From: Sphingomonas sp.
Lineage (GTDB): Bacteria; Pseudomonadota; Alphaproteobacteria; Sphingomonadales; Sphingomonadaceae
DNA: 64,000 bases
NCBI RefSeq assembly: GCF_025353885.1
Contig: NZ_JANXNX010000013.1
Span: 1-64,000, forward strand
Direction: 5' to 3'
Shown here: positions 54,023 to 63,598 of the stretch, piece after piece
Position numbering within the stretch: the stretch's first letter is position 1
How the letters are laid out: each line of letters starts with the position of its first letter
Translations under genes and position numbers: made by a program
The notes under the pieces: model-generated
Told to the model about the DNA's origin: nothing
Database searches by the model: none
The model's input: only the letters and a program-made list of their open reading frames with translations

Positions 54023-54363
54023 TTCTGAATGCGCCCCTCGCGCGCGGCGTTGCAATATTCGGCATACAGCAATGCCGCGTTAGCGACGCGAAGAAAGACC
54101 AGCACACCGAGCGTCGCAACCGGGAGCCAGATCGAAAGCTGCAGCCAGAGCGGCGGATCGTACAGGACTTGCATCGTCACCCCGCCGATCACAATCAGGC
54201 CGCCGACGATCATGGTCCCGAACACGGTCGCGCCGTCACCGACATTGAAGGTCGTCAGGTCAAGTCCGCAGGCGCGGCACGCAGGGGCCATCTTTAGCAG
54301 GCCGACATATAAGGTTCGGGCGCCGCAACGGGGACATAATCCCCGAAGCGCCGCCCGACTCAT
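54019..54363 (-). CDS. DUF983 small membrane protein of the cox cluster
   Basis: A 114-residue protein: zinc-ribbon-like CPRCGARTLYVG ... MAPACRACGLD at the N-terminus, then two transmembrane helices (FGTMIVGGLIVIGGVTMQVLY, LSIWLPVATLGVLVFLRVANAALLY). DUF983 genes are usually found in alphaproteobacterial cox operons between coxC and surf1, as here. Function is unknown. The ATG at 54363 (MSRAALRGLCPRCGA) is chosen; a longer frame overlaps coxC and is rejected. Confidence 0.9.
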   Translation of the reverse strand: MSRAALRGLCPRCGARTLYVGLLKMAPACRACGLDLTTFNVGDGATVFGTMIVGGLIVIGGVTMQVLYDPPLWLQLSIWLPVATLGVLVFLRVANAALLYAEYCNAAREGRIQK

Positions 54364-54385
54364 CGAAGGTGCGATGTCGGCGATC

Positions 54386-55207
54386 TTAACCGCCGTGAAT
54401 CGGTGCCCCCCATCCGCCCCAGACATAGATGGCGACGAACAGGAACAGCCATACGACATCGACGAAATGCCAGTACCAGGCCGCAGCCTCGAACCCGAAA
54501 TGCTGGCGTGGCGTGAAATCGCCATTGTAGGTGCGTTTCAGGCAGACGGCGAGGAAGATGGTCCCGACCAGCACGTGAAACCCGTGAAAGCCGGTTGCCA
54601 TGAAGAATGCCGCGCCATAGTTCAGCCCCTTGAACGCGAAAGGGGCGTGGAAATATTCATAGGCCTGAATGCTGGAGAACAGCATGCCGAGCAGGATCGT
54701 TGCCCACAACCCCTTTTTCAGGCCGTTGCGGTCACCGTGGATCAATGCATGATGCGCCCATGTCACGGTCGTGCCCGAGCACAGCAGGATCAGCGTGTTG
54801 AGCAGCGGGAAGCCGAACGGATCGACGACTTCGACGCCCTTTGGCGGCCACTGGCCACCGACCGCCTCGATGGTCGAGGGGAACAGCGCAAAGTCGAACC
54901 ACGCCCAGAACCAGCCGACGAAGAACATGACCTCGGACGCGATGAACAGGATCATGCCATAGCGCAGGTGGAGCGACACGACGGGGGTGTGGTCACCAGC
55001 CTTCGCTTCCCGAATGACGTCAGCCCACCAGCTGTAGAAGACATAGGCAACGCCCGCGACGCCCAGAAAGAACACCGGCCCGCCAAACGGTTGAGTGTGC
55101 ATCCACATAATGCCGCCCGCAGCCATGATAAACGCGGAAAAAGCACCGATCAGCGGCCAGATGCTTGGCGGCAGGATATGATATTCGTGGTTCTTGGCAC
55201 CAGCCAT
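54386..55207 (-). CDS. coxC: Cytochrome c oxidase subunit III
   Basis: The seven-helix subunit III of aa3-type oxidase, 273 residues. N-terminus KNHEYHILPPSIWPL, the Glu-containing helix FIASEVMFFVGWFWAWFD, the HHALIHG loop, GFHGFHVLVGTIFL and C-terminal AAAWYWHFVDVVWLFLF are all diagnostic. It is between ctaG and the DUF983 gene. Confidence 0.97.
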   Translation of the reverse strand: MAGAKNHEYHILPPSIWPLIGAFSAFIMAAGGIMWMHTQPFGGPVFFLGVAGVAYVFYSWWADVIREAKAGDHTPVVSLHLRYGMILFIASEVMFFVGWFWAWFDFALFPSTIEAVGGQWPPKGVEVVDPFGFPLLNTLILLCSGTTVTWAHHALIHGDRNGLKKGLWATILLGMLFSSIQAYEYFHAPFAFKGLNYGAAFFMATGFHGFHVLVGTIFLAVCLKRTYNGDFTPRQHFGFEAAAWYWHFVDVVWLFLFVAIYVWGGWGAPIHGG

Positions 55208-55252
55208 GACGTCTAAATCCCTGTTCGTCGGGGTGATCTTCGAATGCGGCGA

Positions 55253-55810
55253 TTAACCCGCCTTCTTCGTCTCGTCCACCGGGTAGAATGTGTAACTAAG
55301 CGTAATTTCGGCGATATCATTCGTTTCCGGGTCTTTCAGGATCTTTGGATCGACGTAGAATATGACCGGCATGCGTACTGTTTCGCCGGGCTGCAACGTC
55401 TGCTGGGTAAAACAGAAGCACTGGATCTTCGTGAAATACAGACCGGCGCTGACCGGCGTGACGTTATAGGTCGCGGTCCCGGTGATCGCGCGCGTTGAGT
55501 TGTTGGTCGCGGTAAAAAAGGCCATGTTGCGCGCGCCGATGGTCACGGTCTGCAATGCGATTTCGGGTTTGAAGGCCCAGGGCAGATAGGGCGAATGGTT
55601 TGCATCGAACCGTATCTGGACAGTTTTGCCTTCCAACGCCCCCGGTGTCTCGCCGTTGGCCGAGCGCTGCGTCGTGCCGTTCAGACCGGTCGCCACGCAG
55701 AACAATCGGTAAAGTGGGACCGCGGCATAGCCCAGCCCCAGCATCGCCAGTCCGACAAAGGCCGCGAAAAACGCCGTGCGACGGCGCGGGTCGAGTGCCA
55801 ATACGCTCAA
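55253..55810 (-). CDS. ctaG: Cytochrome c oxidase assembly protein CtaG/Cox11
   Basis: A periplasm-facing copper chaperone that loads CuB of subunit I. One N-terminal helix (FFAAFVGLAMLGLGYAAVPLY), then the beta domain with the copper motif IQCFCFTQQTLQPGE and the conserved FYVDP. The start overlaps the upstream small gene by ATGA. Length is 185 residues. Confidence 0.97.
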   Translation of the reverse strand: MSVLALDPRRRTAFFAAFVGLAMLGLGYAAVPLYRLFCVATGLNGTTQRSANGETPGALEGKTVQIRFDANHSPYLPWAFKPEIALQTVTIGARNMAFFTATNNSTRAITGTATYNVTPVSAGLYFTKIQCFCFTQQTLQPGETVRMPVIFYVDPKILKDPETNDIAEITLSYTFYPVDETKKAG

Positions 55811-55956
55811 CTGCCGATCCGGGCGATCGTGATCAGGTAAAACAGGACGACGACACCGCCCAGGATCAGGCCCGTGACGATCGACCGTGACTTGCGCCGC
55901 CGGTCGAATTCAACGCGGTTGGCTTCGGGATCGGATGCGCCAACGGGGTCGGTCAT
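55807..55956 (-). CDS. Small single-helix protein in the cox operon (49 residues)
   Basis: A 49-residue protein beginning [20 protein letters not shown] with one transmembrane helix ([22 protein letters not shown]). It overlaps ctaB upstream and ctaG downstream, both by ATGA, so it is translationally embedded in the operon. Comparable short reading frames occur between ctaB and ctaG in other alphaproteobacteria and are annotated as cytochrome oxidase assembly or CoxF-like proteins. The longer frame starting at 56163 lies inside ctaB and is not used. Confidence 0.8.
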   Translation of the reverse strand: MTDPVGASDPEANRVEFDRRRKSRSIVTGLILGGVVVLFYLITIARIGS

Positions 55957-56879
55957 ACAAGTTTGTCCACCAATAACACGCCGAACAGCGCGAATAGATA
56001 CAGGATCGAATATTTGAAAAGCTGGCGTTCGGGCTTCATCGCCGCATCGCTGCGCCGCCTTGCCACACGCAAAGCCATCGCCGCAAAAATCGCCGTCAGA
56101 ACGATTGCTGACATACCATAGACCAAACCCGTCATGCCGAGCGCCCACGGGGCAACGGCGCACACCGCCATCGGCACGGTGTAGAGCACGATCTGGCGGC
56201 GCGTCGCGCGTTCGCCCGCGACGTTGGGCATCATCGGCACCCCCGCCGCGCCGTAATCAGCCTCCATGAACAGCGCCAGCGACCAAAAATGCGGCGGTGT
56301 CCAGAAGAAAACGAGCGCAAACATCAGGATGGGGAGCAGCGAGATTTGCCCGGTCGCAGCGGCCCATCCAATCAGCGGCGGAAAGGCACCCGCCGCACCA
56401 CCGAGGACGATGTTTTGTGGCGTCCGGCGCTTCAGCCAGACGGTATAGATGATGACGTAGAACAGGATCGACCCGAGCAGGATGCCCGCTGCCAACCAGT
56501 TGAGCGCAAAGCCCATCGTCAGGACGGCGAAACCCGCCAACCCGACCCCGAAATGCAGTGCCGACTGCGCGTCCATGCGACCATCGGGCAGCGGACGCTT
56601 CATCGTCCGCTTCATCAGCGCGTCGATGTCGGCCTCGTACCACTGATTGAGCGCGCCCGAGGCGCCTGCCGCGAGCGCAATGCAAAGGATCGCGGTGAAA
56701 CTCAGCACGGTCGGAAGTGTGACCGGTGCCATCAGCATGCCGATGATACCGGTATAGACGACCAGCACCATCACGCGCGGTTTGGTCAGCGCCAGAAAGT
56801 CATGCCATTCAGCCGGAAGCGCCGGAGACTGGCTCAGAGATTGGGCGGGGGTCGCGAGCTTGATCGAGATAGGGGTCAT
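55953..56879 (-). CDS. ctaB: Protoheme IX farnesyltransferase (heme O synthase)
   Basis: An integral membrane UbiA-superfamily enzyme attaching farnesyl to heme b for heme a synthesis. Motifs: [15 protein letters not shown] near residue 32, [21 protein letters not shown], and [26 protein letters not shown]. About nine helices, 308 residues. Lies between coxA and the 49-residue gene. ctaA (heme A synthase) is not in the window. Confidence 0.97.
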   Translation of the reverse strand: MTPISIKLATPAQSLSQSPALPAEWHDFLALTKPRVMVLVVYTGIIGMLMAPVTLPTVLSFTAILCIALAAGASGALNQWYEADIDALMKRTMKRPLPDGRMDAQSALHFGVGLAGFAVLTMGFALNWLAAGILLGSILFYVIIYTVWLKRRTPQNIVLGGAAGAFPPLIGWAAATGQISLLPILMFALVFFWTPPHFWSLALFMEADYGAAGVPMMPNVAGERATRRQIVLYTVPMAVCAVAPWALGMTGLVYGMSAIVLTAIFAAMALRVARRRSDAAMKPERQLFKYSILYLFALFGVLLVDKLV

Positions 56880-56938
56880 TGGGCTGCTTCAAAGCCCCCT
56901 TTCGTGCGAGGACGAAAGGGGGTCGAGGGTTAAGCGCG

Positions 56939-58609
56939 TTACCCGATCCGGGGCAGCGTTTCGAACTGGTGATACGGCGGCGGGCTTGGCAACGTCCATT
57001 CGAGCGTTGTCGCGCCTTCGCCCCACGGACTGTCGCCTGCTTTCTTGCCCGCGAACATCGACCAGAACAGGTTGATAAAGAACACCACCATCGACAGCGC
57101 CATGATCGCATAGCCAACCGAAGCGATGTAGTTCCAGTACGACAGCGCGTCGGTATAGTCCGGAATGCGGCGCTGCATGCCGTCCAGCCCAAGAAAATGC
57201 ATCGGGAAGAACAGGATGTTCACGCCGATGAAGAAACCCCAGAAATGGATGTGGCCGAGTGGTTCATTGAGCATCTTTCCGCTCATTTTCGGGAACCAGT
57301 AATAGAAACCGGCGAAGAGCGAAAACACCGCGCCTAGTGACAACACATAATGAAAATGCGCGACCACATAGTAGGTGTTGTGCATGTAGGTATCGATCCC
57401 CGCGTTGGCGAGAACGACGCCGGTCACGCCGCCGACGGTGAACATGAAGATGAAGCCCAGCGACCACATCATCGGCACCTTGAAGCTGATCGAACCGCCC
57501 CACATCGTCGCGATCCACGAAAAGATTTTAATGCCGGTCGGAACCGCAATGACCATCGTCGCCGCCGTGAAATAGAGCTTCACATTGCCCGACAGGCCGC
57601 TGGTGAACATATGGTGTGCCCAAACGATAAATCCGACCGCGCCGATCGCGACCATCGCATAGACCATGCCGAGATAGCCGAAGATGGGCTTTTTCGAAAA
57701 GGTCGAGATGATCTGGCTCACCATGCCGAAGCCGGGCAGGATCATGATGTAGACCTCGGGATGGCCGAAAAACCAGAACAAATGCTGGTACAGCAACGGA
57801 TCACCGCCACCGGCCGGATCGAAGAAGGTCGTGCCGAAGTTACGGTCAGTCAGCAGCATCGTGATCGCCGCTGCCAGCACGGGAAGTGCGAGCAAAAGCA
57901 GGAATGCGGTGACGAGAATCGACCAGACGAACAGCGGCATCTTGTGCAGGGTCATGCCCGGCGCACGCATGTTGAAGATCGTCGTGATGAAGTTGATGGC
58001 ACCGAGGATCGACGACGCACCTGCCAGATGCATCGACAGGATCGCCATGTCCATCGCAGGCCCTGCCGAACCCGTGGTCGACAAGGGCGGATACAGGATC
58101 CAGCCGACGCCAGCGCCCATTCCCGTACCCCCCGACACGAAGGTCGAGCCGAGCAGCAGCATGAACGACGGCACCAGCAGCCAGAACGAAACATTATTCA
58201 TGCGCGGGAACGCCATGTCGGGGGCGCCGATCATGATCGGCACGAACCAGTTGCCGAAACCGCCGATCATCGCGGGCATGACCATAAAGAAGATCATGAT
58301 CAGGCCATGGGCAGTTATCAGAACGTTCCACAGGTGATAGGCCTCGTCGAGGCTCTTGCCGGTGCCGACCCAGCCCGTCAAATACTGGATACCGGGGTGC
58401 GCAAGTTCGAGCCGCATCATGCCCGAGATCGTGCCGCCGATGATCCCAGCGAAAATCGCGAAGATCAGGTACAGCGTGCCGATGTCCTTGTGGTTGGTCG
58501 ACATGAACCAACGGGCAAAAAAGGCCGGCTTGTGATCGGCATCGTGGTGATGGTCGTCCGCATGCGCCTGAAAAGCGTGGGCATTCGGAGTGAGGGCGAT
58601 ATCAGTCAT
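56939..58609 (-). CDS. coxA: Cytochrome c oxidase subunit I (aa3 type)
   Basis: The catalytic heme a/a3-CuB subunit, 556 residues, twelve helices. Diagnostic blocks: [13 protein letters not shown], the heme a ligand region [24 protein letters not shown], the CuB ligands in [17 protein letters not shown] and [11 protein letters not shown], and the second heme ligand region [13 protein letters not shown]. Immediately downstream of coxB (4-nt gap). The operon order coxB-coxA-ctaB is standard for alphaproteobacteria. Confidence 0.98.
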   Translation of the reverse strand: MTDIALTPNAHAFQAHADDHHHDADHKPAFFARWFMSTNHKDIGTLYLIFAIFAGIIGGTISGMMRLELAHPGIQYLTGWVGTGKSLDEAYHLWNVLITAHGLIMIFFMVMPAMIGGFGNWFVPIMIGAPDMAFPRMNNVSFWLLVPSFMLLLGSTFVSGGTGMGAGVGWILYPPLSTTGSAGPAMDMAILSMHLAGASSILGAINFITTIFNMRAPGMTLHKMPLFVWSILVTAFLLLLALPVLAAAITMLLTDRNFGTTFFDPAGGGDPLLYQHLFWFFGHPEVYIMILPGFGMVSQIISTFSKKPIFGYLGMVYAMVAIGAVGFIVWAHHMFTSGLSGNVKLYFTAATMVIAVPTGIKIFSWIATMWGGSISFKVPMMWSLGFIFMFTVGGVTGVVLANAGIDTYMHNTYYVVAHFHYVLSLGAVFSLFAGFYYWFPKMSGKMLNEPLGHIHFWGFFIGVNILFFPMHFLGLDGMQRRIPDYTDALSYWNYIASVGYAIMALSMVVFFINLFWSMFAGKKAGDSPWGEGATTLEWTLPSPPPYHQFETLPRIG

Positions 58610-58613
58610 TGGC

Positions 58614-59627
58614 TTAACCCTTGGTCACGGGTGCGGCGGCAGGCGCCGGAATTGGAGTTGCAGCAGCGGTCGCCGGTGCAGTGACGGGAGCGGCAGGCTT
58701 GGCACCCTTTGGCGTACCACCGCGCGCCGCGACCCATTGCGCGAAATCAGCAGGGCTGACCGCCTGGACCGCGATTGGCATAAAGCCGTGTCGCGCGCCG
58801 CAGATGTTGTTGCACTGGCCATAATAGACGCCGGGTCGCTCGACGGTAAACGAGGCTTCATTCACGCGGCCCGGGACCGCATCCATCTGTGTCCAGAACG
58901 CGGGGACATACCAGGCGTGGATCACGTCGTTCGAAGTAACCAGCAGGCGGATCGGCGTACCGACCGGCACGACGACGCGGTTGTCGACGGCCAGCAGGCG
59001 GGGTTCGCCATTGGCCTTCGCCTGCGCGTCGGGCAGCATGTTCGAGACCAGTTCGAAACCGCCGTTGTCGGGATATTCGTAAGTCCAATACCACTGATTG
59101 CCGATTGCCTTGATCGTCAGCGCATCCTTGCCGACAGGTTTATACTGGGCCGCAAGCAGGCTGATCGACGGAAAGACGATGATCAACAGAATCAACACCG
59201 GAACCACCGTCCAGATCACCTCGATCAGGGTGTTGTGCGACACCTTCGAAGGGATCGGATTTGCCTTCTGGCGGTAGCGATACGACGCCCAGAACAGCAG
59301 CACGAGGACAAACAGGCTGATGACCGTAATGATCGGAATCAGCAGCGCATTGTGCATCCAGACGGCGCGCTTGCCGATCGGCGTCACTTGCTGCTGAATT
59401 TCATAACCCATCGGAACAGGCTGTCCGATCGTGGCATCAGGAGCGGTGCGCGCGATGTCGGGTGCCTTGGCAACCGGGGCCGCCGCTGGCGCGGCCGACG
59501 CAGACGTCGCCGATTCGGGCGTAGCGACAGGCACCGAAGCCGGTGGCGCGATGACCGGAGATTGCGCGATTGCCGCAGGGGCCAATGCGAGGCCAAGGGC
59601 GAAAATTACTGTCTTGATGGCATTCAT
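58614..59627 (-). CDS. coxB: Cytochrome c oxidase subunit II
   Basis: It accepts electrons from cytochrome c. It has a signal peptide (to about AQ22), Ala/Pro-rich linker, two transmembrane helices, then the cupredoxin domain with CuA ligands in [13 protein letters not shown], and [12 protein letters not shown] (C-x3-C, His, Met). It ends in an Ala/Pro-rich tail. The ATG at 59627 starts the signal peptide; the longer frame up to 59768 is rejected. First gene of the cox operon. Confidence 0.97.
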   Translation of the reverse strand: MNAIKTVIFALGLALAPAAIAQSPVIAPPASVPVATPESATSASAAPAAAPVAKAPDIARTAPDATIGQPVPMGYEIQQQVTPIGKRAVWMHNALLIPIITVISLFVLVLLFWASYRYRQKANPIPSKVSHNTLIEVIWTVVPVLILLIIVFPSISLLAAQYKPVGKDALTIKAIGNQWYWTYEYPDNGGFELVSNMLPDAQAKANGEPRLLAVDNRVVVPVGTPIRLLVTSNDVIHAWYVPAFWTQMDAVPGRVNEASFTVERPGVYYGQCNNICGARHGFMPIAVQAVSPADFAQWVAARGGTPKGAKPAAPVTAPATAAATPIPAPAAAPVTKG

Positions 59628-59819
59628 CGCAGCTGCGAAATCCCTGAACTGTGAGGCGATGCTGCGGAATAGCGCGGCCCCGATGCGCTGCGCTATACGC
59701 CCGGTTTCCGCCAGTCTCAAGAGAGAGATACCGCGTTTTTCGCGAACCAGCGACAGCGGCGTTGTCACGCTCGACCGGCAGACGTATCAGCGACATCGAC
59801 ATCAGAGGACCCCACTGCC
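59628..59819. promoter_or_regulatory. Divergent promoter region between coxB and pyrE
   Basis: A 192-nt gap between divergent start codons must hold promoters for the cox operon and the pyrE operon. I cannot assign hexamers with confidence. No repeat or hairpin stands out. Confidence 0.4.
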
Positions 59820-60395
59820 GTGACCGACGACGAAATACTCGACGAATTCCGCGCCGCCGAAGCGTTGCTGGAGGGGCATTTCATCCTGTCGTCGGGGCTG
59901 CACAGCGGGCGTTACCTGCAATGTGCGCGCGTGCTGGCCGATCCCAGGCGTGGCGCGCGAATGGCCGAGGCGCTGGTTGCTAAACTACCCCATGACCTGA
60001 AGATCGATATCGTCGTGTCGCCCGCCATGGGGGGCATCATTGCCGGGCATGAGATGGCGCGCGCGCTAGGTGTCGAGGCGCTGTTCCTGGAACGGCCGGA
60101 GGGCGTGTTCGAATTGCGGCGTGGGTTCCGGCTAAAGTCCGGCCAGCGCGTGCTGATGATGGAAGATGTCGTCACCACCGGCCTATCCTCACGCGAAGCG
60201 ATTGCCGCCATCGGTCGTGCTGGTGGGGTCGTGGTTGCCGCAGCGGCGCTGGTCGACCGGTCGGACGGGACCGCCGACCTTGGCGTGCCATTCTTTCCGC
60301 TGATCCGGCTGTCGGTACCGACCTACCCCACCGACGCCCTGCCGCCCGAACTCGCCGCCGTTCCAGCCGTAAAGCCGGGGAGCAGGGCGGCATGA
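59820..60395 (+). CDS. pyrE: Orotate phosphoribosyltransferase
   Basis: Pyrimidine synthesis enzyme of 191 residues. It has [19 protein letters not shown] near the N-terminus, the PRPP-binding loop [18 protein letters not shown], and [18 protein letters not shown]. It begins with GTG (59820). Its stop overlaps pdxJ (ATGA), so the two are coupled. Confidence 0.96.
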   Translation: MTDDEILDEFRAAEALLEGHFILSSGLHSGRYLQCARVLADPRRGARMAEALVAKLPHDLKIDIVVSPAMGGIIAGHEMARALGVEALFLERPEGVFELRRGFRLKSGQRVLMMEDVVTTGLSSREAIAAIGRAGGVVVAAAALVDRSDGTADLGVPFFPLIRLSVPTYPTDALPPELAAVPAVKPGSRAA

Positions 60396-61129
60396 CGCGC
60401 GTGGCCATGAAACTCCGGCTGGGTGTCAACATCGATCATGTCGCGACCATTCGTAACGCGCGCGGGGGGGATCATCCCGACCCCGTCCTGGCGGCGCGCA
60501 TCGCGGCGGAGGCGGGGGCCGACGGCATCACCGCACACCTGCGCGAGGACCGGCGGCACATCCGCGACGAGGATATTGCGCGGTTGATGGGCGAAATTGA
60601 CCTGCCGCTCAACCTGGAAATGGCGGCGACCGACGAGATGCTGGCCATCGCACTGAAGCACCGTCCCCATGCCGCGTGCATCGTGCCCGAACGACGCGAG
60701 GAGCGCACGACCGAAGGCGGGCTGGACGCGGCGGGACAGGATAACCACCTGTTGCCTTTTATCGACCGGTTGCTGTCTGCCAACATCCGGGTCAGCCTGT
60801 TCATCGAACCTGATCCACGCCAGATCGAGGCGGCAATTCGCCTGAAGGCCCCCGTCGTCGAATTCCACACCGGTCGTTACGCCCATTTGACCGAACAATC
60901 GCGCGCGCCAGAACTGGGGCGCATTGCCGATGCCACGGCGCTGGCGGTCAAGAACGGCATCGAGCCGCACGCGGGACATGGCCTGACCTTCGACAATGTT
61001 GCGCCGATCGCGGCGATCCCGCAGCTCGCCGAGCTGAATATCGGTCATTTCCTGATCGGTGAGGCGATCTTTGGCGGGCTGGCGGGCAGTGTTGCCCACA
61101 TGCGCGCGCTCATGGACGCTGCGCGATGA
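60392..61129 (+). CDS. pdxJ: Pyridoxine 5'-phosphate synthase
   Basis: A TIM-barrel enzyme of vitamin B6 synthesis, 245 residues. It shows [19 protein letters not shown] near the N-terminus, [17 protein letters not shown], and the terminal [18 protein letters not shown]. Start ATG at 60392 overlaps pyrE; a second ATG five codons on is possible. Followed by acpS after 28 nt. Confidence 0.97.
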   Translation: MTRVAMKLRLGVNIDHVATIRNARGGDHPDPVLAARIAAEAGADGITAHLREDRRHIRDEDIARLMGEIDLPLNLEMAATDEMLAIALKHRPHAACIVPERREERTTEGGLDAAGQDNHLLPFIDRLLSANIRVSLFIEPDPRQIEAAIRLKAPVVEFHTGRYAHLTEQSRAPELGRIADATALAVKNGIEPHAGHGLTFDNVAPIAAIPQLAELNIGHFLIGEAIFGGLAGSVAHMRALMDAAR

Positions 61130-61157
61130 CGGGCCGAGTAATAATGAGCGCCAGGCG

Positions 61158-61559
61158 ATGATCATCGGCCTCGGTTCTGATCTGTGCAATATTGAACGCA
61201 TCCAGGCGTCGCTCGACCGGTTCGGGGCGCGGTTTGAAAACCGGGTGTTCACCGTTGTCGAGCGTAGCAAGGCCGAGCGTCGGCCGTTCACCCGCGCAGG
61301 GACCTATGCCAAGCGGTTCGCTGCCAAAGAGGCATTTTCAAAGGCGGTCGGAACCGGCTTCAAGCGCGGCGTGTTCATGAAGGACATCGGCGTCGTCAAT
61401 GCGCCTTCGGGTGCGCCGACGTTGGCGCTGACCGGCGGGGCAAAGGAGCGCCTCGACGCCCTGATTCCTGCAGGGTATGTAGGCCATATTCACGTGACGC
61501 TGACCGATGATCACCCATGGGCACAGGCCTTTGTCATCATCGAGGCGTTGCCAGTATGA
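61158..61559 (+). CDS. acpS: Holo-[acyl-carrier-protein] synthase
   Basis: It transfers 4'-phosphopantetheine to ACP. The 133-residue protein has [14 protein letters not shown] with metal-binding Asp, and [15 protein letters not shown] with the second metal-binding Glu. The ATG at 61158 matches the family N-terminus; the longer frame into pdxJ is rejected. Its stop lies in a 14-nt tandem duplication leading into lepB. Confidence 0.96.
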   Translation: MIIGLGSDLCNIERIQASLDRFGARFENRVFTVVERSKAERRPFTRAGTYAKRFAAKEAFSKAVGTGFKRGVFMKDIGVVNAPSGAPTLALTGGAKERLDALIPAGYVGHIHVTLTDDHPWAQAFVIIEALPV

Positions 61560-61588
61560 AGTTGCCTGTATGAAAGTGCCCGCGTGAC
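61547..61588 (+). repeat. 14-nt tandem repeat spanning the acpS stop and lepB start
   Basis: GTTGCCAGTATGAA (61547-61560) is followed directly by GTTGCCTGTATGAA (61561-61574), one base different, then by a more diverged AGTGCCCGCGTGAC. The first unit contains the acpS stop and the third the lepB GTG start. The middle copy offers an ATG that runs into a stop after four codons. Confidence 0.7.
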
Positions 61589-62456
61589 TCCCATCCCCAC
61601 GACAGACCTGACATCCGGTGACGAAATCGTGCCGGTGAAAGCCAGAACCGACTGGCTGGGCGAGATGCGCGGTATATTCTGGCTGGTCCTGGCCGTGTTG
61701 GGGTTCCACAGTTTTGTCGCCAAGCCCTTCTACATTCCCAGCGAATCGATGGTGCCCGGATTACTGGTCGGCGACCGGCTGGTGGTGACCAAATTTCCCT
61801 ATGGCTGGTCCTATGTCTCGGCGACGTTCCACCTTCTGCCGTTTATGAAGGGCCGCATTCTGGGAAGCCTTCCCGAACGCGGCGACGTTGTGATCATCAC
61901 GCCGCCAGGAAGCCAGGAAGACTATATCAAGCGCGTCATCGGCCTGCCTGGCGACACTCTGGAAGTGCGCGGCGGCACGGTTATCCTGAACGGCAAGCCG
62001 GTGAAGCGGGTCGAGATGGGCGAGCGGCGCGTCCCGGTGGACGCCAACCAGCCCTGCAGCGACTCCGATTATCCGGGTCGCAAAATACGGGGCGGTGATG
62101 GATTGGAATATTGTCAGTTGCCCATCGTGCGTGAGACTCTGCCCAACGGGCGCAGTTTCGATACCGTGGACCTCGGTTACGACTGGCGCGTCGATGACTA
62201 TGCCGCGATCAAAATTCCCGCCGACCGCGTGTTCGTGATGGGCGACAACCGCGACCGATCCGCTGACAGCCGCGTATCGATCGAAAATCGGGGTCTTGGC
62301 GGCCCGGTGCCCTGGGAGAATATCGGCGGACGGGCCGAATTCCTCACCTTCTCGCTCGACGGGTCGAGCCAGTGGTGGAACCCGGTCAGTTGGCTAACGG
62401 CACTGCGGGGCTCGCGCGCCGGGAATTCCCTGCACCCACAAAGGACCGCCGGATGA
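61584..62456 (+). CDS. lepB: Signal peptidase I
   Basis: The inner-membrane Ser/Lys peptidase that cleaves Sec/Tat signal peptides, 290 residues. One N-terminal anchor helix (IFWLVLAVLGFHSFV), catalytic Ser in IPSESMVPGLLVGD, catalytic Lys in YIKRVIGLPGD, and the box MGDNRDRSADSR. The start is GTG at 61584; no better ATG exists in frame. The stop overlaps the permease gene (ATGA). Confidence 0.96.
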   Translation: MTPIPTTDLTSGDEIVPVKARTDWLGEMRGIFWLVLAVLGFHSFVAKPFYIPSESMVPGLLVGDRLVVTKFPYGWSYVSATFHLLPFMKGRILGSLPERGDVVIITPPGSQEDYIKRVIGLPGDTLEVRGGTVILNGKPVKRVEMGERRVPVDANQPCSDSDYPGRKIRGGDGLEYCQLPIVRETLPNGRSFDTVDLGYDWRVDDYAAIKIPADRVFVMGDNRDRSADSRVSIENRGLGGPVPWENIGGRAEFLTFSLDGSSQWWNPVSWLTALRGSRAGNSLHPQRTAG

Positions 62457-63541
62457 GCGAAACCGTTATCGCCCCCGAAAAGCGCGCCGAAGCGCCCGGT
62501 CCCAACGAATTGCGCGATCCGTTCGTGCGGCAGGAACTGAAACGGGCGGGCGTGTGGATTGGCATGGCGGTGGCCGTCGGGCTGGTCGCATTACTGTCGC
62601 AGCCGCTGCTGATCATCTTCGGCGGCGTCGTTTTTGCAGCGATGCTCGACGGCGGCACCCGGCTGCTGGGCCGCGTGCTGAAAATCGGGCGGGGCTGGCG
62701 ATTGCTGATTGTTGTGCTCGGCGTTGTCGCATTCCTGGTCTGGGTGGTCATGCTGGCAGGAAGCGAACTGACCGCGCAGGCCGAAACGCTGACCAGTGTC
62801 GTAACGACACAAATCAACAAGCTGCTCGCCTGGGCGCGGGTGTATCACCTGCTCGAAAGTGCCGGCGGCGCTGGCGAGATCGGCAAGCAGATCATGGGGT
62901 CGATCGGGCGCGTGACGTCGGCCTTGGGCACGGCGGCCGGTGCGTTGACCAGCGGCGTGATGATCGCCGTGATTGGTATCTTTCTCGCCGTCGAGCCGAG
63001 GCTATACGAACGTGGTGTTGCATGGATGTTCCCGGTCCGCAGTCGTGCCAGTTTCTACGAAACGATGTCGGCAATGGGCCACACCCTGCGCCGTCTGATG
63101 GCGGGTCGGCTGGTCGGCATGTCGGTCGAAGGCGTTGGTGTCTGGCTGCTGTTGTGGGCGGGCGGAATCCCGATGGCCGCGCTGCTGGGCGTGTTGACCG
63201 GACTGTTGGCGTTCCTGCCCAATATCGGCGCGATCGTATCGGGCGTGCTGATTACGGTGGTCGGTTTTTCGGGCGGCTGGAACGCGGGCGTCTACGCATT
63301 TTGCGTCTATGCCGTGGTGCAGACTGTCGACGGTTACCTGGTCGTGCCGACGGTCGCCAAAAAGTCGGTCGATCTGGCCCCCGCACTGGTGCTGGGGGCG
63401 CAGTTGCTGCTGGGCGCGCTGTTCGGATTACTGGGCCTGATGTTCGCGGACCCGATCGTGGCAATGGTCAAGGTCGGGCTGGAACGCGGGTCGAAGAAGG
63501 CAGCGGAAAACGCCGGTGAGATAGAGCCGCCCGCGGCGTAG
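62453..63541 (+). CDS. AI-2E family (PerM/TqsA-like) permease
   Basis: A 362-residue inner-membrane protein with seven or eight helices. The early pair of helices (WIGMAVAVGLVALLSQPLLIIFGG) and the late block GIPMAALLGVLTGLLAFLPNIGAIVSG followed by YLVVPTVAKKSVDLAPALVLGAQLLLGALFG (interrupted in two helices) are characteristic of the AI-2E/UPF0118 family. The transported substrate is uncertain. It occupies the position after lepB where many alphaproteobacteria have rnc. Confidence 0.93.
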   Translation: MSETVIAPEKRAEAPGPNELRDPFVRQELKRAGVWIGMAVAVGLVALLSQPLLIIFGGVVFAAMLDGGTRLLGRVLKIGRGWRLLIVVLGVVAFLVWVVMLAGSELTAQAETLTSVVTTQINKLLAWARVYHLLESAGGAGEIGKQIMGSIGRVTSALGTAAGALTSGVMIAVIGIFLAVEPRLYERGVAWMFPVRSRASFYETMSAMGHTLRRLMAGRLVGMSVEGVGVWLLLWAGGIPMAALLGVLTGLLAFLPNIGAIVSGVLITVVGFSGGWNAGVYAFCVYAVVQTVDGYLVVPTVAKKSVDLAPALVLGAQLLLGALFGLLGLMFADPIVAMVKVGLERGSKKAAENAGEIEPPAA

Positions 63542-63598
63542 CAACGCGGGATACCTGGAGGTAGTCAGGTCGAACGATCCCGCCGTAAACCCCGCCGA

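Noticed and set aside
59628-59768. 47-codon N-terminal extension of coxB
   Set aside because: It would place residues before the signal peptide and fill the divergent promoter region.
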